Shown here piece by piece: positions 44,561 to 55,579 of a stretch of DNA of 64,000 bases. Where the stretch lies: assembly GCF_000002425.4 (NCBI RefSeq), contig NC_037269.1, forward strand, positions 12,968,675-13,032,674, in the 5' to 3' direction. The stretch's first letter is position 1. Each line of letters starts with the position of its first letter. The translations under genes and the position numbers were made by a program. The notes beneath the pieces are model-generated. The model did not search any database, was not told where the DNA came from, and saw only the letters and a list, made by a program, of their open reading frames with translations. This DNA comes from Physcomitrium patens (taxonomy: Eukaryota; Streptophyta; Bryopsida; Funariales; Funariaceae).

Positions 44561-46286
44561 ACTAAGGATTAATGGTAGACTCAATTCGCCTACAATGCGA
44601 TGGTCTCTCAATCAACGCCAACAAGCCAACAGAGGGGGAACGTTTATCAAAAGTCCTAGCCAAAAATTATGCGGGGGTTGTTGATCAGGAAAAACAAGAA
44701 ACATATACATGTCTCACAGGACATAGTTGCCACAGAGGAGTGGTACTTGGTGGACCATCTAGTTGTAGCAAACTTTATTAAGAGCAAGTTCACCCCATAA
44801 CAATTCTCAGCATGGCTGACAAATTTGAAGGCAAGGCTAACACAGAGAGGGGCTGTAGCAAGCGGCAATATGGGCTGAGGCTTCTTTTGCTTACATGCCT
44901 TGAGCAAGGAGATTGCCCAACAATTGCTGGATCTCACTCAGTACCAAACTGAAGGTACCATATGCATCTTTCAGCCATGGACACCTTCTTTTGATCCCAC
45001 TTCAAACCAAGGTATGTTAATCCCCACCTGGATTACCTTAAAATGCATGCCTTGGCAGTTCTCACTTATTGCATCTGACATTGTGAGCACTCTAGGAAAA
45101 GTATTAGCTTGGGACCCTAATCCTAGCATATTCATTGAACTGAGGTTTTGTGTTGCCCTTGATACAAGTTTGGGTTGGGATACAAAGATCAAAGTCTAAG
45201 ATCAACACATTAAGAAATTAACAATCATATTAGTGGACTATGCCCATCCTCCAATCACATGCAGATTCTGTTCAGATGTGCAACATAAGGTTAGAAATTA
45301 CCCCCACCTGCTTGGAGTGAATACACATAAGCCTTCAGTAAAATGGCTATTGAACAAAAACAGAGTCCACTACAACATAGGCCCACATAGTCATCATGTA
45401 ACACACATTGAAGACAACTCAACAATCCCAAAAACAAGTACTGATGTTGATGGCTTATGCTTGTTACAGGAGGATATAAGGAGAAAGCTAGAGCTCCACC
45501 ACAGAATACTTGCCCCCCCAATCCTTGGCCCCTCATTCTAGCACAGCTACCCTAAATCTAGAAGAACATGGTGGAGTTACCACCTCTACCACCACACACA
45601 TCCCTTAATAGGATTTATCTACTATTCAAACCAAAATTACTACTCTAATCTACATGCTAATACATCTACTAATACATATTTTGCTCCTACAATGCACAAT
45701 GGTCAAAATCACTCTCTAATTTTCAAATCGCCTTGCAACTTCCATCTACTAGAGCTCCAATTCAAATCCATAACAAACAATCCCATACTTAGACATATAG
45801 ATGGCATCAATGAACCTCCTATGTACTACAATGTTATTCCAACAATACTTTTAGCCATAATCGTAGTTGAACACCTTTATGCTCCTTGACCTATGGATTG
45901 CAAAAGAGTAAACCATGACCACTTGGATCCTTTGGCTCATAGGATGGAGACATTGGAGTTAATTCATTCTCTCATATACATTTCTATATTGGGACTAGAC
46001 ATGTGGTGCCACACACTCCTCCAAATCAAGGCAAGAGATTCTATTACTACCCTTAGACCTAAATATATGCATTTTATTTCCTAAGTTAGCAACTTCTTTC
46101 TTATCACAACCATTTGTTTTTTAACTAGAGCCTAGACTACATTGCCTTGAATTTTGATGCCTTCAAAGCTTAAAATCTAGCAACTTAGATTATCTACGCA
46201 ATAGGAACCGCACCCATAATTCTACAAAGACAATCAATAAAGGTTTGAATATTGCTCAGTAACATCCTTTCTTAAAAGCAACTAAG
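44560..46286 (+). pseudogene. LINE ORF1 pseudogene (DUF4283-like with zinc knuckle)
   Basis: The 44900-45541 frame (one TAA at 45197) reads CIFQPWTPSFDP, PTWITLKCMPWQFSLIASDI, LGKVLAWDPNPS, then PPITCRFCSDVQHKVRNYP. This is the order of plant L1-type LINE ORF1 proteins: the 'W-x-P-x-F-x-P...PxWIxLxxLPxxF...xIGxxLGxxLxxD' block and then a CCHC knuckle, here with the last Cys changed to Tyr. An upstream frame (44572-44781) probably belongs to the N-terminus after a frameshift. ORF1 proteins bind the LINE RNA. 45541-46286 is the C-terminal tail and the inter-ORF part. The LINE is cut at 46286 by chromovirus B and resumes at 60284. Confidence 0.7.
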
Positions 46287-46291
46287 ACTTC

Positions 46292-46832
46292 TGTCATGGA
46301 TATAAATAGATATTCTAGTAAATATCTATATAATTAAATAGAAATAAATAAAAATAGATAAAAGTAAGTTAATTTTACAATACTTTTTAAAATAGCTTCT
46401 TAGAAGTTTAATAGACATTGTTTTAACTTTACATGTATTTGTACTTGATTGATAGGTAAGAAACTTGATCAACAAGTTAACCACATATTGATAGCTGGTG
46501 AAACAAGGTAACTATGTAGTGCACATATAGAAAACTTGTCTTGTAAGTTAAAATACATGTCTTACAAAGTCAACATGTTTTGGAGGTCCTATTGGACATC
46601 ACCACATAGCTTTTAGTTAAGAGTATATATGGAGGCAAGAATGAAGCCTTCTTCACTCTTATCAATATCTTTGTAGTTCTTAGTCTTATTTCAAGACTTT
46701 CTAGTCTTCTTATTTTTTGGCAATAGCCATTTTAGTTCAATAATATATCATCTTTGAGTGACTTTTTAGTTCCTTTCAATGATACAAGAGTGTATTGAAG
46801 ATTTTCTTTCTTCAAGATTCAAGTCCTTGATA
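46292..46832 (+). repeat. 5' LTR of chromovirus B
   Basis: It starts TGTCATGGATATAAATAG and ends CCTTGATA. It has a TATATATGG box near 46624 and CACTCTTATCAA (46654-46665) at the position that in A is the predicted RNA start. It pairs with 59743-60283. Confidence 0.88.
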
Positions 46833-46834
46833 GT

Positions 46835-46846
46835 TTAATAAGAGTG
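46835..46846 (+). promoter_or_regulatory. Candidate self-priming site of B
   Basis: TTAATAAGAGTG, two bases after the LTR, pairs with CACTCTTATCAA of the same LTR at 11 of 12 positions. Compared with A both partners differ at the corresponding central position, so the pairing is kept there. Confidence 0.55.
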
Positions 46847-46929
46847 CTAACTTAGTATTTCTATCTTGTTTTAGAAGTGAGTGGATTACCTTACTTCTAT
46901 TGTTGTATTTTGAAGGTTGCAGACTATTC

Positions 46930-47875
46930 ACCTTTAAATATATATATATATATATTTTAAAATTTTAATACAAATATTTTCCTTAAAGAAAGAAAATTAT
47001 TCCTCTCTGTAGAAATTTTCATTTAATATTAGAAGTTGTAGATTACCATCTTCTAATTTAACTTTTTGAATTTGTTTGAATTATCTATAGAAGAAAAGAT
47101 TATGGATGCTACTCTCAATGGAAGTGAAAATAGATTTATAACTATTACATATTTTCAAGAATTTGTCAATATTCTAAGAGTAGAAATCTCACATATTTTC
47201 ATAGGTGCATATATATCAGGAAGTATTCTCTTTTAATTTTTACTTTTAATAGAAAAGGATTTACAAATCTTTTATGATTCAAATTTATTCTTAAGAATAT
47301 TTATGACCATATTCAGAGAAAGTGATGAAGAAAAAGTAGTAGAAACTAAGCTCTTATCTTTAAAGTAAGAATCTCAATCAACCACGATATATACTATTGA
47401 ATTTTAAAATATATCTTGAAATGTGGATAGGAATGACAAAGCTCTTAATAATCAATTTTGATATGAATTGAAAAATAATGCCAAAGATTTGTTATTGATA
47501 ATGCCAAAGGCAAAATCTTTGGAATAATTTATGATTTAAGCCATTATATAGAACAATCAATTATTTGAAAGACATCAAGAACAAAGACTTAGCTAGAGAG
47601 GAATAAATCAAATAATGACGATAGCTCCCAAGTTTTCAAAAACTTATTCATTAAGGCTAGAACCAATGTAAATTAATAAAGTATGTTTTATTTCTTACAT
47701 AGAGTAGGAAAAGACTTCACAAAGTCAAGAAGGCTTAATCTTATATTGTGGAGAAACTAAACACATTTCTCAACATTTTTTAAAGAAACAATGTAATCAC
47801 AAAATGAGAAGCATGGTTACTAAAGAAGATGAGGTGTCAAAAAACAAGTTTCTTCAACTATAATATAGACCATGC
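46930..47875 (+). pseudogene. gag pseudogene of chromovirus B
   Basis: Pieces in order match the A gag at domain level: LNGSENRFITI (A: FDGTRSKFRGF), IFRESDEEKVVETK (A: MYGEHDATRVATNK), then a NAKDLLLIMPKAKSL block (A: EVKKLMLNLPDPQTL), and finally KHGYXRR-like sequence before protease. There are many TAA/TAG/TGA codons. It shares more with the left-hand minus-strand element than with A, which defines subfamily B. Confidence 0.75.
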
Positions 47876-48310
47876 AGTTGGAATCTTGAATAATTTCTAA
47901 TAAAGGTCCTATTCTCTCTTCAAATCCCTCACCTTATTTTACAATAGAATTTTATTTAAAACAAAAAAATCACAAAGTTTTAGCTTTGTTAGATTCAAGA
48001 TCTTGAGCCTATTTTATAGACAAAGATTTTGTCAAAAAATAAGAGATATTGTTAATAAAAAAAACTAAATCTATACATGTAGAAGTCATAGATGGTTGTT
48101 TGCTATCTTTTAGAGATGTTATGCATAATATTGTTCCTTTAGATATAGCAATTAAAGATCATATTAGCATAGTAATATTTAATGTAATAAGATCTCTATC
48201 CAATCCAATTATTTTAGAATTATCTTAGTTAAAAAATATATAATCCTCATATAGATTGGATTTCTTGTAATCTTAATTTTTTTGATAGTTTAATTCAAAA
48301 TGTCATAAGT
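47876..48310 (+). pseudogene. Protease pseudogene of chromovirus B
   Basis: It keeps the leader (GPILSSNPSPYFTIEF-like), the LLDSRS relic of the LLDSGA active site (Gly changed to Arg), VIDGCLLSF and SNPIILELS. Every motif is placed as in A 27770-28130, but stops and substitutions disable it. Confidence 0.75.
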
Positions 48311-48339
48311 CAAGTAGAAATACATAGGTCTAGTATATC

Positions 48340-48721
48340 CAAATCCTTATTGGTAGGTATTAGAGCTATTATGCATGTCACAAAAGAAAGATTATTTTTT
48401 TACTTTATGTACTATCCCAGTTTTTGATGGTAAAAAGATGTCAAGTAGTATTCTTAGCCAATATCAAGATTTTCAAAATGTTTTCAAAAACAAAAATGTA
48501 AATATTTGTCCTAAGTATCTTCTTCATGATTGTTCTATCAATCTTCACAAAGGAATTCAACCACCATTTGGACCAATTTGTAGCCTATTACAAAATAAGT
48601 TGGTTATAGTCAAGGAATATATTAATGAAAACTTGGCTAAAAATTTTATGTCATTTTAAATCTCTAGCCGAGACTGCTATCTTATTTGTAAAGAAAAAAG
48701 ACAGATATCTACTAATATTTG
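48340..48721 (+). pseudogene. Linker and start of RT of chromovirus B, cut by an A element
   Basis: 48375-48659 encodes SSSILSQYQDFQNVFKNKNV, CSINLHKGIQPPFGPI and YINENLAKNF, matching A 28310-28520. It goes on through the FVKKKD segment to 48721, where the A element 48722-55124 is inserted. RT continues at 55125. Confidence 0.82.
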
Positions 48722-49262
48722 TGTCACGGACATACTCATGTAAGTTGGTAATTACATATACAAATAGGTAAAAGTAAGTTAATTCTATAGTATTTAATAT
48801 GGAAGCTTCCTAGAAGCTTAATAAACGCTGCTTTGACTTCATAGGTGTCTTTAATTGACTTTTTGGATTAGAAACATGGTCAACAAGTTGGCCATGTGCC
48901 ACACATGTTATTAGCTTGAAGATCAAGCTAACTATGTGGCCCATATGTAGAAAAACTTGCCTTGTAAGTCAAGGCATGTGTCCTACAAAGTCAACACATA
49001 TTGGAGGTCCTATAGAATGTTGCCACGTGGCTCCTAGTTAGATAGTATATATAGAGACAAGAGTGAAGCCTTCTTCACTCTTGTCAACTCCTTTCTTACT
49101 TCCAGTCTAGTTTCAAGGGTCTCTAGTTTTCTTGTCTTTTGATAATAGCCATTCTAGTTTCTCTTTCAATATACATACTTGTTTATTTATATTTTGTTAC
49201 CTTTCTTTGAATAAAGGCTCACTTATTTGAATTGCTTTTTCATCGAGTTTTTGTCCTTGACA
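48722..49262 (+). repeat. 5' LTR of the second A copy
   Basis: It starts TGTCACGGAC and ends CCTTGACA. The TATATATAG box, the hairpin and CACTCTTGTCAA are retained. The priming site after it (49265-49276) has decayed to TTGATAAGAGTA, two transitions away from a perfect complement. Confidence 0.92.
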
Positions 49263-49477
49263 GATTGATAAGAGTACAGCTATAATATCAAAGCTTTGTC
49301 TAATCTTGATTAAGAGTGGATTTCACCTTTTTCTTGATAAAATATAAGCATATTAGAAGTTACGGATAACCCTCTTCTAAACTGATATTGCCCTTAGTAT
49401 TTTTTTTGTTCTCAAGTCTTCTCTTCTATTTGTCTTGAGCAATATTAGACATCTTCTCTTTTCTAAATGTTATTATA

Positions 49478-50533
49478 GCAAAACTTGTTGAAATGAAGAG
49501 TGCAATGGTACAAATGGAAGAGCAATTGAGGGAGTTAATGCTTGCGATGCATCAACTCAATTTACCACCACAAGGAGCAACAAGATTGATAGGAAGTAAA
49601 GATATAGAAATGGTTGGAGCTGCTTTAACATTTGCACCAAACCATGTCCTTTCTCCTATGGTGGAACATCCTTCCAATATTAGAGAACCAAGAATTGTCC
49701 TACTTAAGAAGTTTAATGGCACTAAATCCAAGTTTTGAGGATTTATCAATCAAGTGCAGTTTGTGATTGAACTTCAATCCCAAAGCTATCCAACTCCAGG
49801 ATCGCAAGTTAGATTCATTGGTACGCTTTTTTCAGATTCAGTACTATCATGGTTTTCATCTTTTCTTGAACGACAAGATCCAATATTAGATAATCTAGAG
49901 GCTTTTTTGGTGGAGTTTCGATCCATGTATGGAGAACATGATGCAATTCGTGTTGCAACCAATAAGATTCATATTTTACGATAAGGCAATTGATCAGTAA
50001 TGTTGTACGCTTCGTGTTGCAACCAATAAGATCCATATTTTATAACAAGGCAATTGATCAATAACGTTGTACCCTTCACAATTTTGACAACTTGTAATTG
50101 ATATCAAGTGGGATGATATTGCACTTATTAGCCAATTTTTCTACAGATTATAATATGAGGTAAAAAAATTAATGCTCAACTTACCTGATCCTCAAACATT
50201 GAGTCAAGCAATTGACTTTGCTATGAAGTGCGACAATCGCCTTTTTGAATTCCGATATGAGAACCATACAAGTGGACCCCAACGTTACTATAATTCAATG
50301 GCAACACCAACACCTCTTCAACACATACATTCAGAAGTAGAAGATATGCAAATTGATGCAGTACGTTTCAAACCTCTTACTGAGAAAGAAAAGACTCGTC
50401 GTCGTCAAGAAGGATTATGTTTATATTGTGGAGAACCAAAACACACTGCTCAATATTATCTAAAGAAATGATGCAACCACAAAATGAGGAATATGGCTGT
50501 GAAAGAAGACAATATGTCAGAAAACGAGTTTGT
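49478..50533 (+). pseudogene. gag pseudogene of the second A copy
   Basis: It is collinear with the intact gag. The start codon ATG has become ATA (at about 49472-49474). The capsid domain is readable in parts (49493-49738, 49754-49984, 50172-50471) and the zinc knuckle reads CLYCGEPKHTAQYYLKK, with the last Cys lost. A 64 bp tandem duplication (49947-50010, 50011-50074) shifts the frame inside the capsid domain. TAG after FVQLQ at about 50541 marks the original gag end, as in the intact copy. Confidence 0.88.
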
Positions 50534-53500
50534 CCAGCTACAATAGGGACCGTGCGGGTGGAACCTTCCACAACATCTAATAAAGGTCCTATTCTCTCCT
50601 CAAAGCCCTCTCCTTGTTTTACATTAAATGTTATTTTAGGACCTAAATATTACAAAGCCTTTGCCTTGTTAGATTCAGGAGCCTCGGTGTATTTCTTAGA
50701 TGAAGAATTTACTAAAAAACATAGCATATCTTTAGTAAAGAAAACTAAACCTGTTCATGTAGAAATCATAGATGGTCGTCCATTGTCTTCTGAAGATATT
50801 ACTCATGAAACCCTTCCTATAGAAGTAATAATCAATGGTCATAATAGCTTTGTAATATTTAATATCATTAGATCTTCCTCTAATCTAGTCATTTTAGATT
50901 TATCGTGGTTAGAAAAATATAATCCTCAAATAGATTGAATTTTCCGAACTCTTAATTTCTCTAAAAGTATAACTAATAATGTAGTTAATCAAGTAGAGAG
51001 TCATAAGTCCAGTTCAATTAAACCCGTATTTATAGGTACAAAAGCTTTCTTGACTACTGCTATGAAAGAATCACCATATATTATTTATGCCACACCTATT
51101 TCTACTGGAGGAAAGACTTCAAGAGGCATTCTAAGCCAATATCAAGAATTTCAAGATGTATTCGAAAAAAAAAATGTGGATACACTTTCGGAATATCGTC
51201 CCTATGATTGCTCAATTGACCTTCAAGAAGAAGCACAACTGCCATTCAAACCAATCTACAGTTTATCACAAAATGAGTTGAATGAACTCAAGGAATATAT
51301 TGAAGAAAATCTAGCAAAGAATTTCATACGCCATTCTCAATCTCCGACAGGAGCTCCAATTTTATTTGTGAAGAAAAAAGATGGATCATTGTAGATGTGT
51401 GTTGATTATCGAGGACTCAATAAGATTACCATCAAGAACACGTATCCACTACCTTTAATATCTGGACTTCTTGATCAGCTGAATTAAGCTAAGATCTATA
51501 CAAAAATAGATCTCCGAGGAGCATACAATCTAGTATGCATCAAAGAAGGAGATGAATAGAAGACTACGTTTTGAACTAGGTATGAACATTTTGAATACGT
51601 CATGCCTTTTAGACTTACAAATGTACCAGCAGCTTTTCAACATCTAATGAATGATATTTTTCAAGAGTTTTTGGACGATTTTGTGGTCTGTTATCTAGAC
51701 GACATTTTGATCTATTCTAAGAATCCAGAGGAATATGAACTTCATGTTCGTCGTGTGTTACAAAAATTAAGAGATGCACAATTCTATACCAAGATAGAAA
51801 AGTGTGTATTCCACACTACTCTAGTTGATTTTTTAGGTTACATCATTTCAAATGATGGACTTTTGATGGATCTTAAAAAAATTCAAACTATTATAGATTG
51901 AAAGATCCCAAAAATGATAAGAGATGTTCAATGCTTTTTGGGATTTGTCAACTATTATTGGATCTTCATCAAGGACTTCTCTCGACTTGCAGCTCTACTT
52001 ACACATTTGACGTATAAAGACAAACTTCAATAGAATCAAGAAGTGGAAGTTGCTTTTGAATCTTTGAAGACAACGTTTGTTTCTACACTAATCTTGTATC
52101 GTGTTGATTTTTCCAAAGCATTCTTTATGGAAACAGATGCATCAAACTTTGCTTTGGGTGCGGTTTTATCACAAATGGGAATAGATGACAAACTTCATCC
52201 AATAGCCTTTCATTCAAAAAAATTTTCAGCAGCAGAAATCAATTATGAGATCCACGACAAAGAACTTCTTGCAATTGTGGATTCTTTTCAAGAATGGCAT
52301 AATTATCTAGAAGGCACTTCCAATCTAGTCACCGTATATACGGATCACAAGAACCTCGAGTATTTTATGTCAACATGCATATTAAATCGTCCTCAAGCTC
52401 ATTGGAGCATGTGTTTATCAAGATTCGAGTTCATCATTACTTATCGGCTAGAAAAATAACAATGTTTGTCCCATGCCTTGTCTAGACGTTCTTATCTTAT
52501 ACCAAAAGAAGGACATGCAGCTTTTGAGCAACAAAGAATGATTCTCTTCAAGCCGGAGTAATTTCATCTTCGAGTAATAAAATCAATATTGACTATTGAT
52601 TTAACTTTTCTTAAGCAAGTCTAGTTAAGTATGTCTTCAGACCCTCTTGTTCATGATATCAAGAATAATTCTTTTAAATCTCATGATCCTTCTAAATTTG
52701 AATTCAAAAACAACCTACTCTATTTCGAAGGACGCCTATATGTTCCAAAAGGAGAAGCACGTTTATGTATTCTTCAAGCTCGTCATGACTTCCTAACATG
52801 ACATTTTGGATATAATAAGACTTTGGAACTAATATCTAGGGATTTTTGGTGGCCTCAAATGTGGAAGGCAGTCAAAGATTTTGTACAATCATGTGATGTT
52901 TGCTCAAGATCAAAAATTCCTCGTCATCGATCTTTTGGACTTCTTCAGCAATTATCCATTTCAGAACAATCATGGTCTTCTGTTTCTATGGACTTCATCA
53001 TGGATCTTCTAATCTCATGTTCTTATGACTCTATATTCGTGATAGTAGATCGTTTTACCAAGATGGCACATTTTGTACCATATACAAAATCTATCACATG
53101 TGAAGAAACAGCTAAGCTCTTTCTTGACAATATCTATCGCTATCATGGATTACCTAAGGATATTATATCAAATAGGAGAACTCAATTTGTATCAAGATTT
53201 TGGCGGACTCTTTTCAAGATTCTAAAAGTGGATGTAAAACTATCTTTGGCATTCCATCCTCAAACTCATGGACAAATGGAGCGTGTTAATCAAGTTTTGG
53301 ACCAATATTTAAGATGTACCATTAATTACCAACAAGATAATTGGACAACTCTTTTGCCATTGGCAGAGTTTGCTTACAATAACACAGTATATTTTTCTAC
53401 AAAACAAACATCTTTCTTTGCTAATTATGGTTATCATCCACGACTTGATACTTTTGACTTTTGAAAAAGTCAATAATCCTGCTGCGAAAGATTTGGCGAT

Positions 53501-54025
53501 TCATTTATCAAAGCTACATACAACGATGAAGGCGTAGTTAAAAGAGGCTCAAGAATAACAAAAGATGTCTATCGAAAGGAACAACCACCATTCTTCTTGG
53601 GTGATAAGGTATAGCTACTTCGTCACAATATCAAGACCACTCATCCTTGTGACAAGTTGGACTATCAAAGACTTAGACTATTTTCTATTTCTGCACAAAT
53701 CAATCCAGTTGCATATCGTTTACATCTACCGGAGTCAATGAAAATCCATCCAGTATTCCACATGTCTCTTCTTGAACCATACAAGATAGTGGACATACCA
53801 AAAAGATGATAAGCTCCACCTCCTCATATAGAAGTAGACAATAATGTAGAATTTGAAGTAGAAGAAGTCTTAGATTGAAGGCGGCGCCAAAATAAATTGA
53901 AATATCTTGTCCATTGGTACGGATATGATATTAGTGAATGCACATGGGAGCCAATAAAGAATCTTACAAATACAGCAAAGACGATGGAGGCTTTTCATGG
54001 ACGACATCCATCAAAATCAAGATAA
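50470..54025 (+). pseudogene. pol pseudogene of the second A copy
   Basis: Segments in order: protease with LLDSGASVYFLD (50417-50938); linker (51050-51394); RT with CYLDDILIYSKN (51602-51901); RNase H with METDASNFALGAVLSQ (52043-52459); integrase with zinc domain CDVCSRSK and the core up to FHPQTHGQMERVNQ (52823-53464; Asp to His next to the conserved block); and the chromodomain KYLVHWYGYDISECTWEPIK (about 53900-53970). As in the intact copy, pol is in the -1 frame relative to gag. At least ten premature stops. Confidence 0.9.
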
Positions 54026-54119
54026 AAACCTTCTTTATAAAAGAAACAATATCTAGGCAAGATAACATTCTACTTTCAATTCTTCTTTGTAGCTTCTTTG
54101 TAGTTGTGGAACTTAGGAG

Positions 54120-54542
54120 ATGGAGAACCAACAACCAGTGGATTCAACTCAAGAACCTTCATTTGTTGACTTGCCGGACGAGACATTATGATTGTCACAA
54201 CCTTCAAGGCGATGCAATCGAGATGAAGATCTTCAAGAATGACATGTTTTTCCTCGAATAGATGGCGAGATACAATACGTTTGGTATCACGATTTGGGAA
54301 GGGACTCCCGATGTTTGGTGATTTTGCTAAAGGTAGGAATAACTCATGATGGTATGTCAAATATTTTATTCGAAGGAAGTTATAAAGGCCTCAATAATGA
54401 TCAAATAACTGGGTGGTCTTCTCACCCTGGTATGGGACACTACCGATGGTTGAGAGGCCCTATCAATCATCTTCGAAGAAAACAAAGATCAGAGTATGTG
54501 GCGAATACAATTCGTCGCATCATAGATTTCCTCAACATATGA
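54120..54542 (+). pseudogene. Candidate third ORF in the second A copy
   Basis: Same start, stop and length (141 codons with stop) as 31325-31747, without any insertion or deletion. It has TGA at 54189 and 54240 but keeps TGG where the other copy has TAG. The best-kept part is GLNNDQITGWSS, MGHYRWLRGPINHLRR and YVANTIRRIIDFLNI. Function unknown. Confidence 0.5.
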
Positions 54543-54583
54543 TGACCACTCCTCGTGGAACTCGTCCCTAGAAAGGGGGGTAA

Positions 54584-55124
54584 TGTCATGGAGATACTCA
54601 TGCAAGCTAATAATTACATATACAAATAGGTAAAAGTAAGTTAATTCTATAGTATTTAATATGAAAGCTTCCTAGAAGCTTTATAGACGTTGCTTTGACT
54701 TCATAGGTGTCTTTAATTGATTTTTTGGATTAAAAACGTGGTCAACAAGTTGGCCATGTACCACATATGTTGTTAGGTTGAAGATCAAGCTAACTATGTG
54801 GCCTACACGTAGAAAAACTTGCCTTGTAAGTCAAGGCATGTGTCCTACAAAGTCAACACATATTGGAGGTCCTATAGAACGTCGCCACATGGCCCCTAGT
54901 TAGATAGTATATATAGAGATAAGAGTGAAGCCTTCTTCACTCTTGTCAACTCCTTTCTTGCTTCCAGTCTAGTTTCAAGGGTCTCTAGTTTTTTTGTCTT
55001 TTGACAATAGCCATTCCAGTTTCTCTTTCAATATACATACTTGTTTATTTATATTTTGTTACCTTTCTTTGAGTGAAGGCTAACTTGTTTGAATTGCTTT
55101 TTCATCGAGTTCTTGTCCTTGATA
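54584..55124 (+). repeat. 3' LTR of the second A copy
   Basis: It follows the polypurine tract AGAAAGGGGGG directly. It starts TGTCATGGAG and ends CCTTGATA. Partner of 48722-49262. Confidence 0.92.
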
Positions 55125-55579
55125 ATTTATCGACTATCAAGTATTCAAGAAGATCACCATCAAAAATAGGTATCTTCTATCTTTGATTTCAAGACTTTTT
55201 AATTAATTGAGTCAAATAAAGATCTATATAAAAATAGATCTATAAAGAGCATATAATTTAGTATACATTAAAGAAAGAGATGAATAAAAAATTATATTTT
55301 GAACCAGGTATGGACATTTTGAATATAATGTCATGCCTTTTAGATTCATAAATGTATTTATTTCTTTTCAACATCTAATAAATAATATCTTTTTTGAATA
55401 TCTTGATGATTTTATCATTTATTATTTAGAAAATATCTTAATCTACTCAAAAAATACAGATAAGCATGAAGTTCTTGTTCGTCATGTATTAAAAAAGCTT
55501 AGAGATGCAAGATTATATGTGAAGTTAAAAAAGTGTATATTCTACACTATTCAAGTTGACTTCCTATAATACATCATTA
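55125..55579 (+). pseudogene. RT pseudogene of chromovirus B (continued)
   Basis: It resumes in the DYRxFNKITIKNRY segment immediately after the A insertion and goes on with IYIKIDL, MPFRFINVFISFQHLINN and YLENILIYSKN, in which the catalytic YLDD is YLEN. It stops at VDFL*YII, where the insertion 55580-57757 lies. Confidence 0.82.

Larger units (their letters stand above)
48722..55124 (+). mobile_element. Second chromovirus A copy, complete but with many stops
   Basis: 6403 bp, LTRs 48722-49262 and 54584-55124 (541 bp each, roughly 94-95% alike by eye). The flanks ATTTG (48717-48721) and ATTTA (55125-55129) are a TSD with one G-to-A change. It is collinear with 25955-32349 throughout: gag, pol in the -1 frame, chromodomain, third ORF, polypurine tract. 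Premature stops are almost all CAA to TAA, CGA to TGA or TGG to TAG/TGA. It is inserted in the RT of chromovirus B. Confidence 0.93.
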
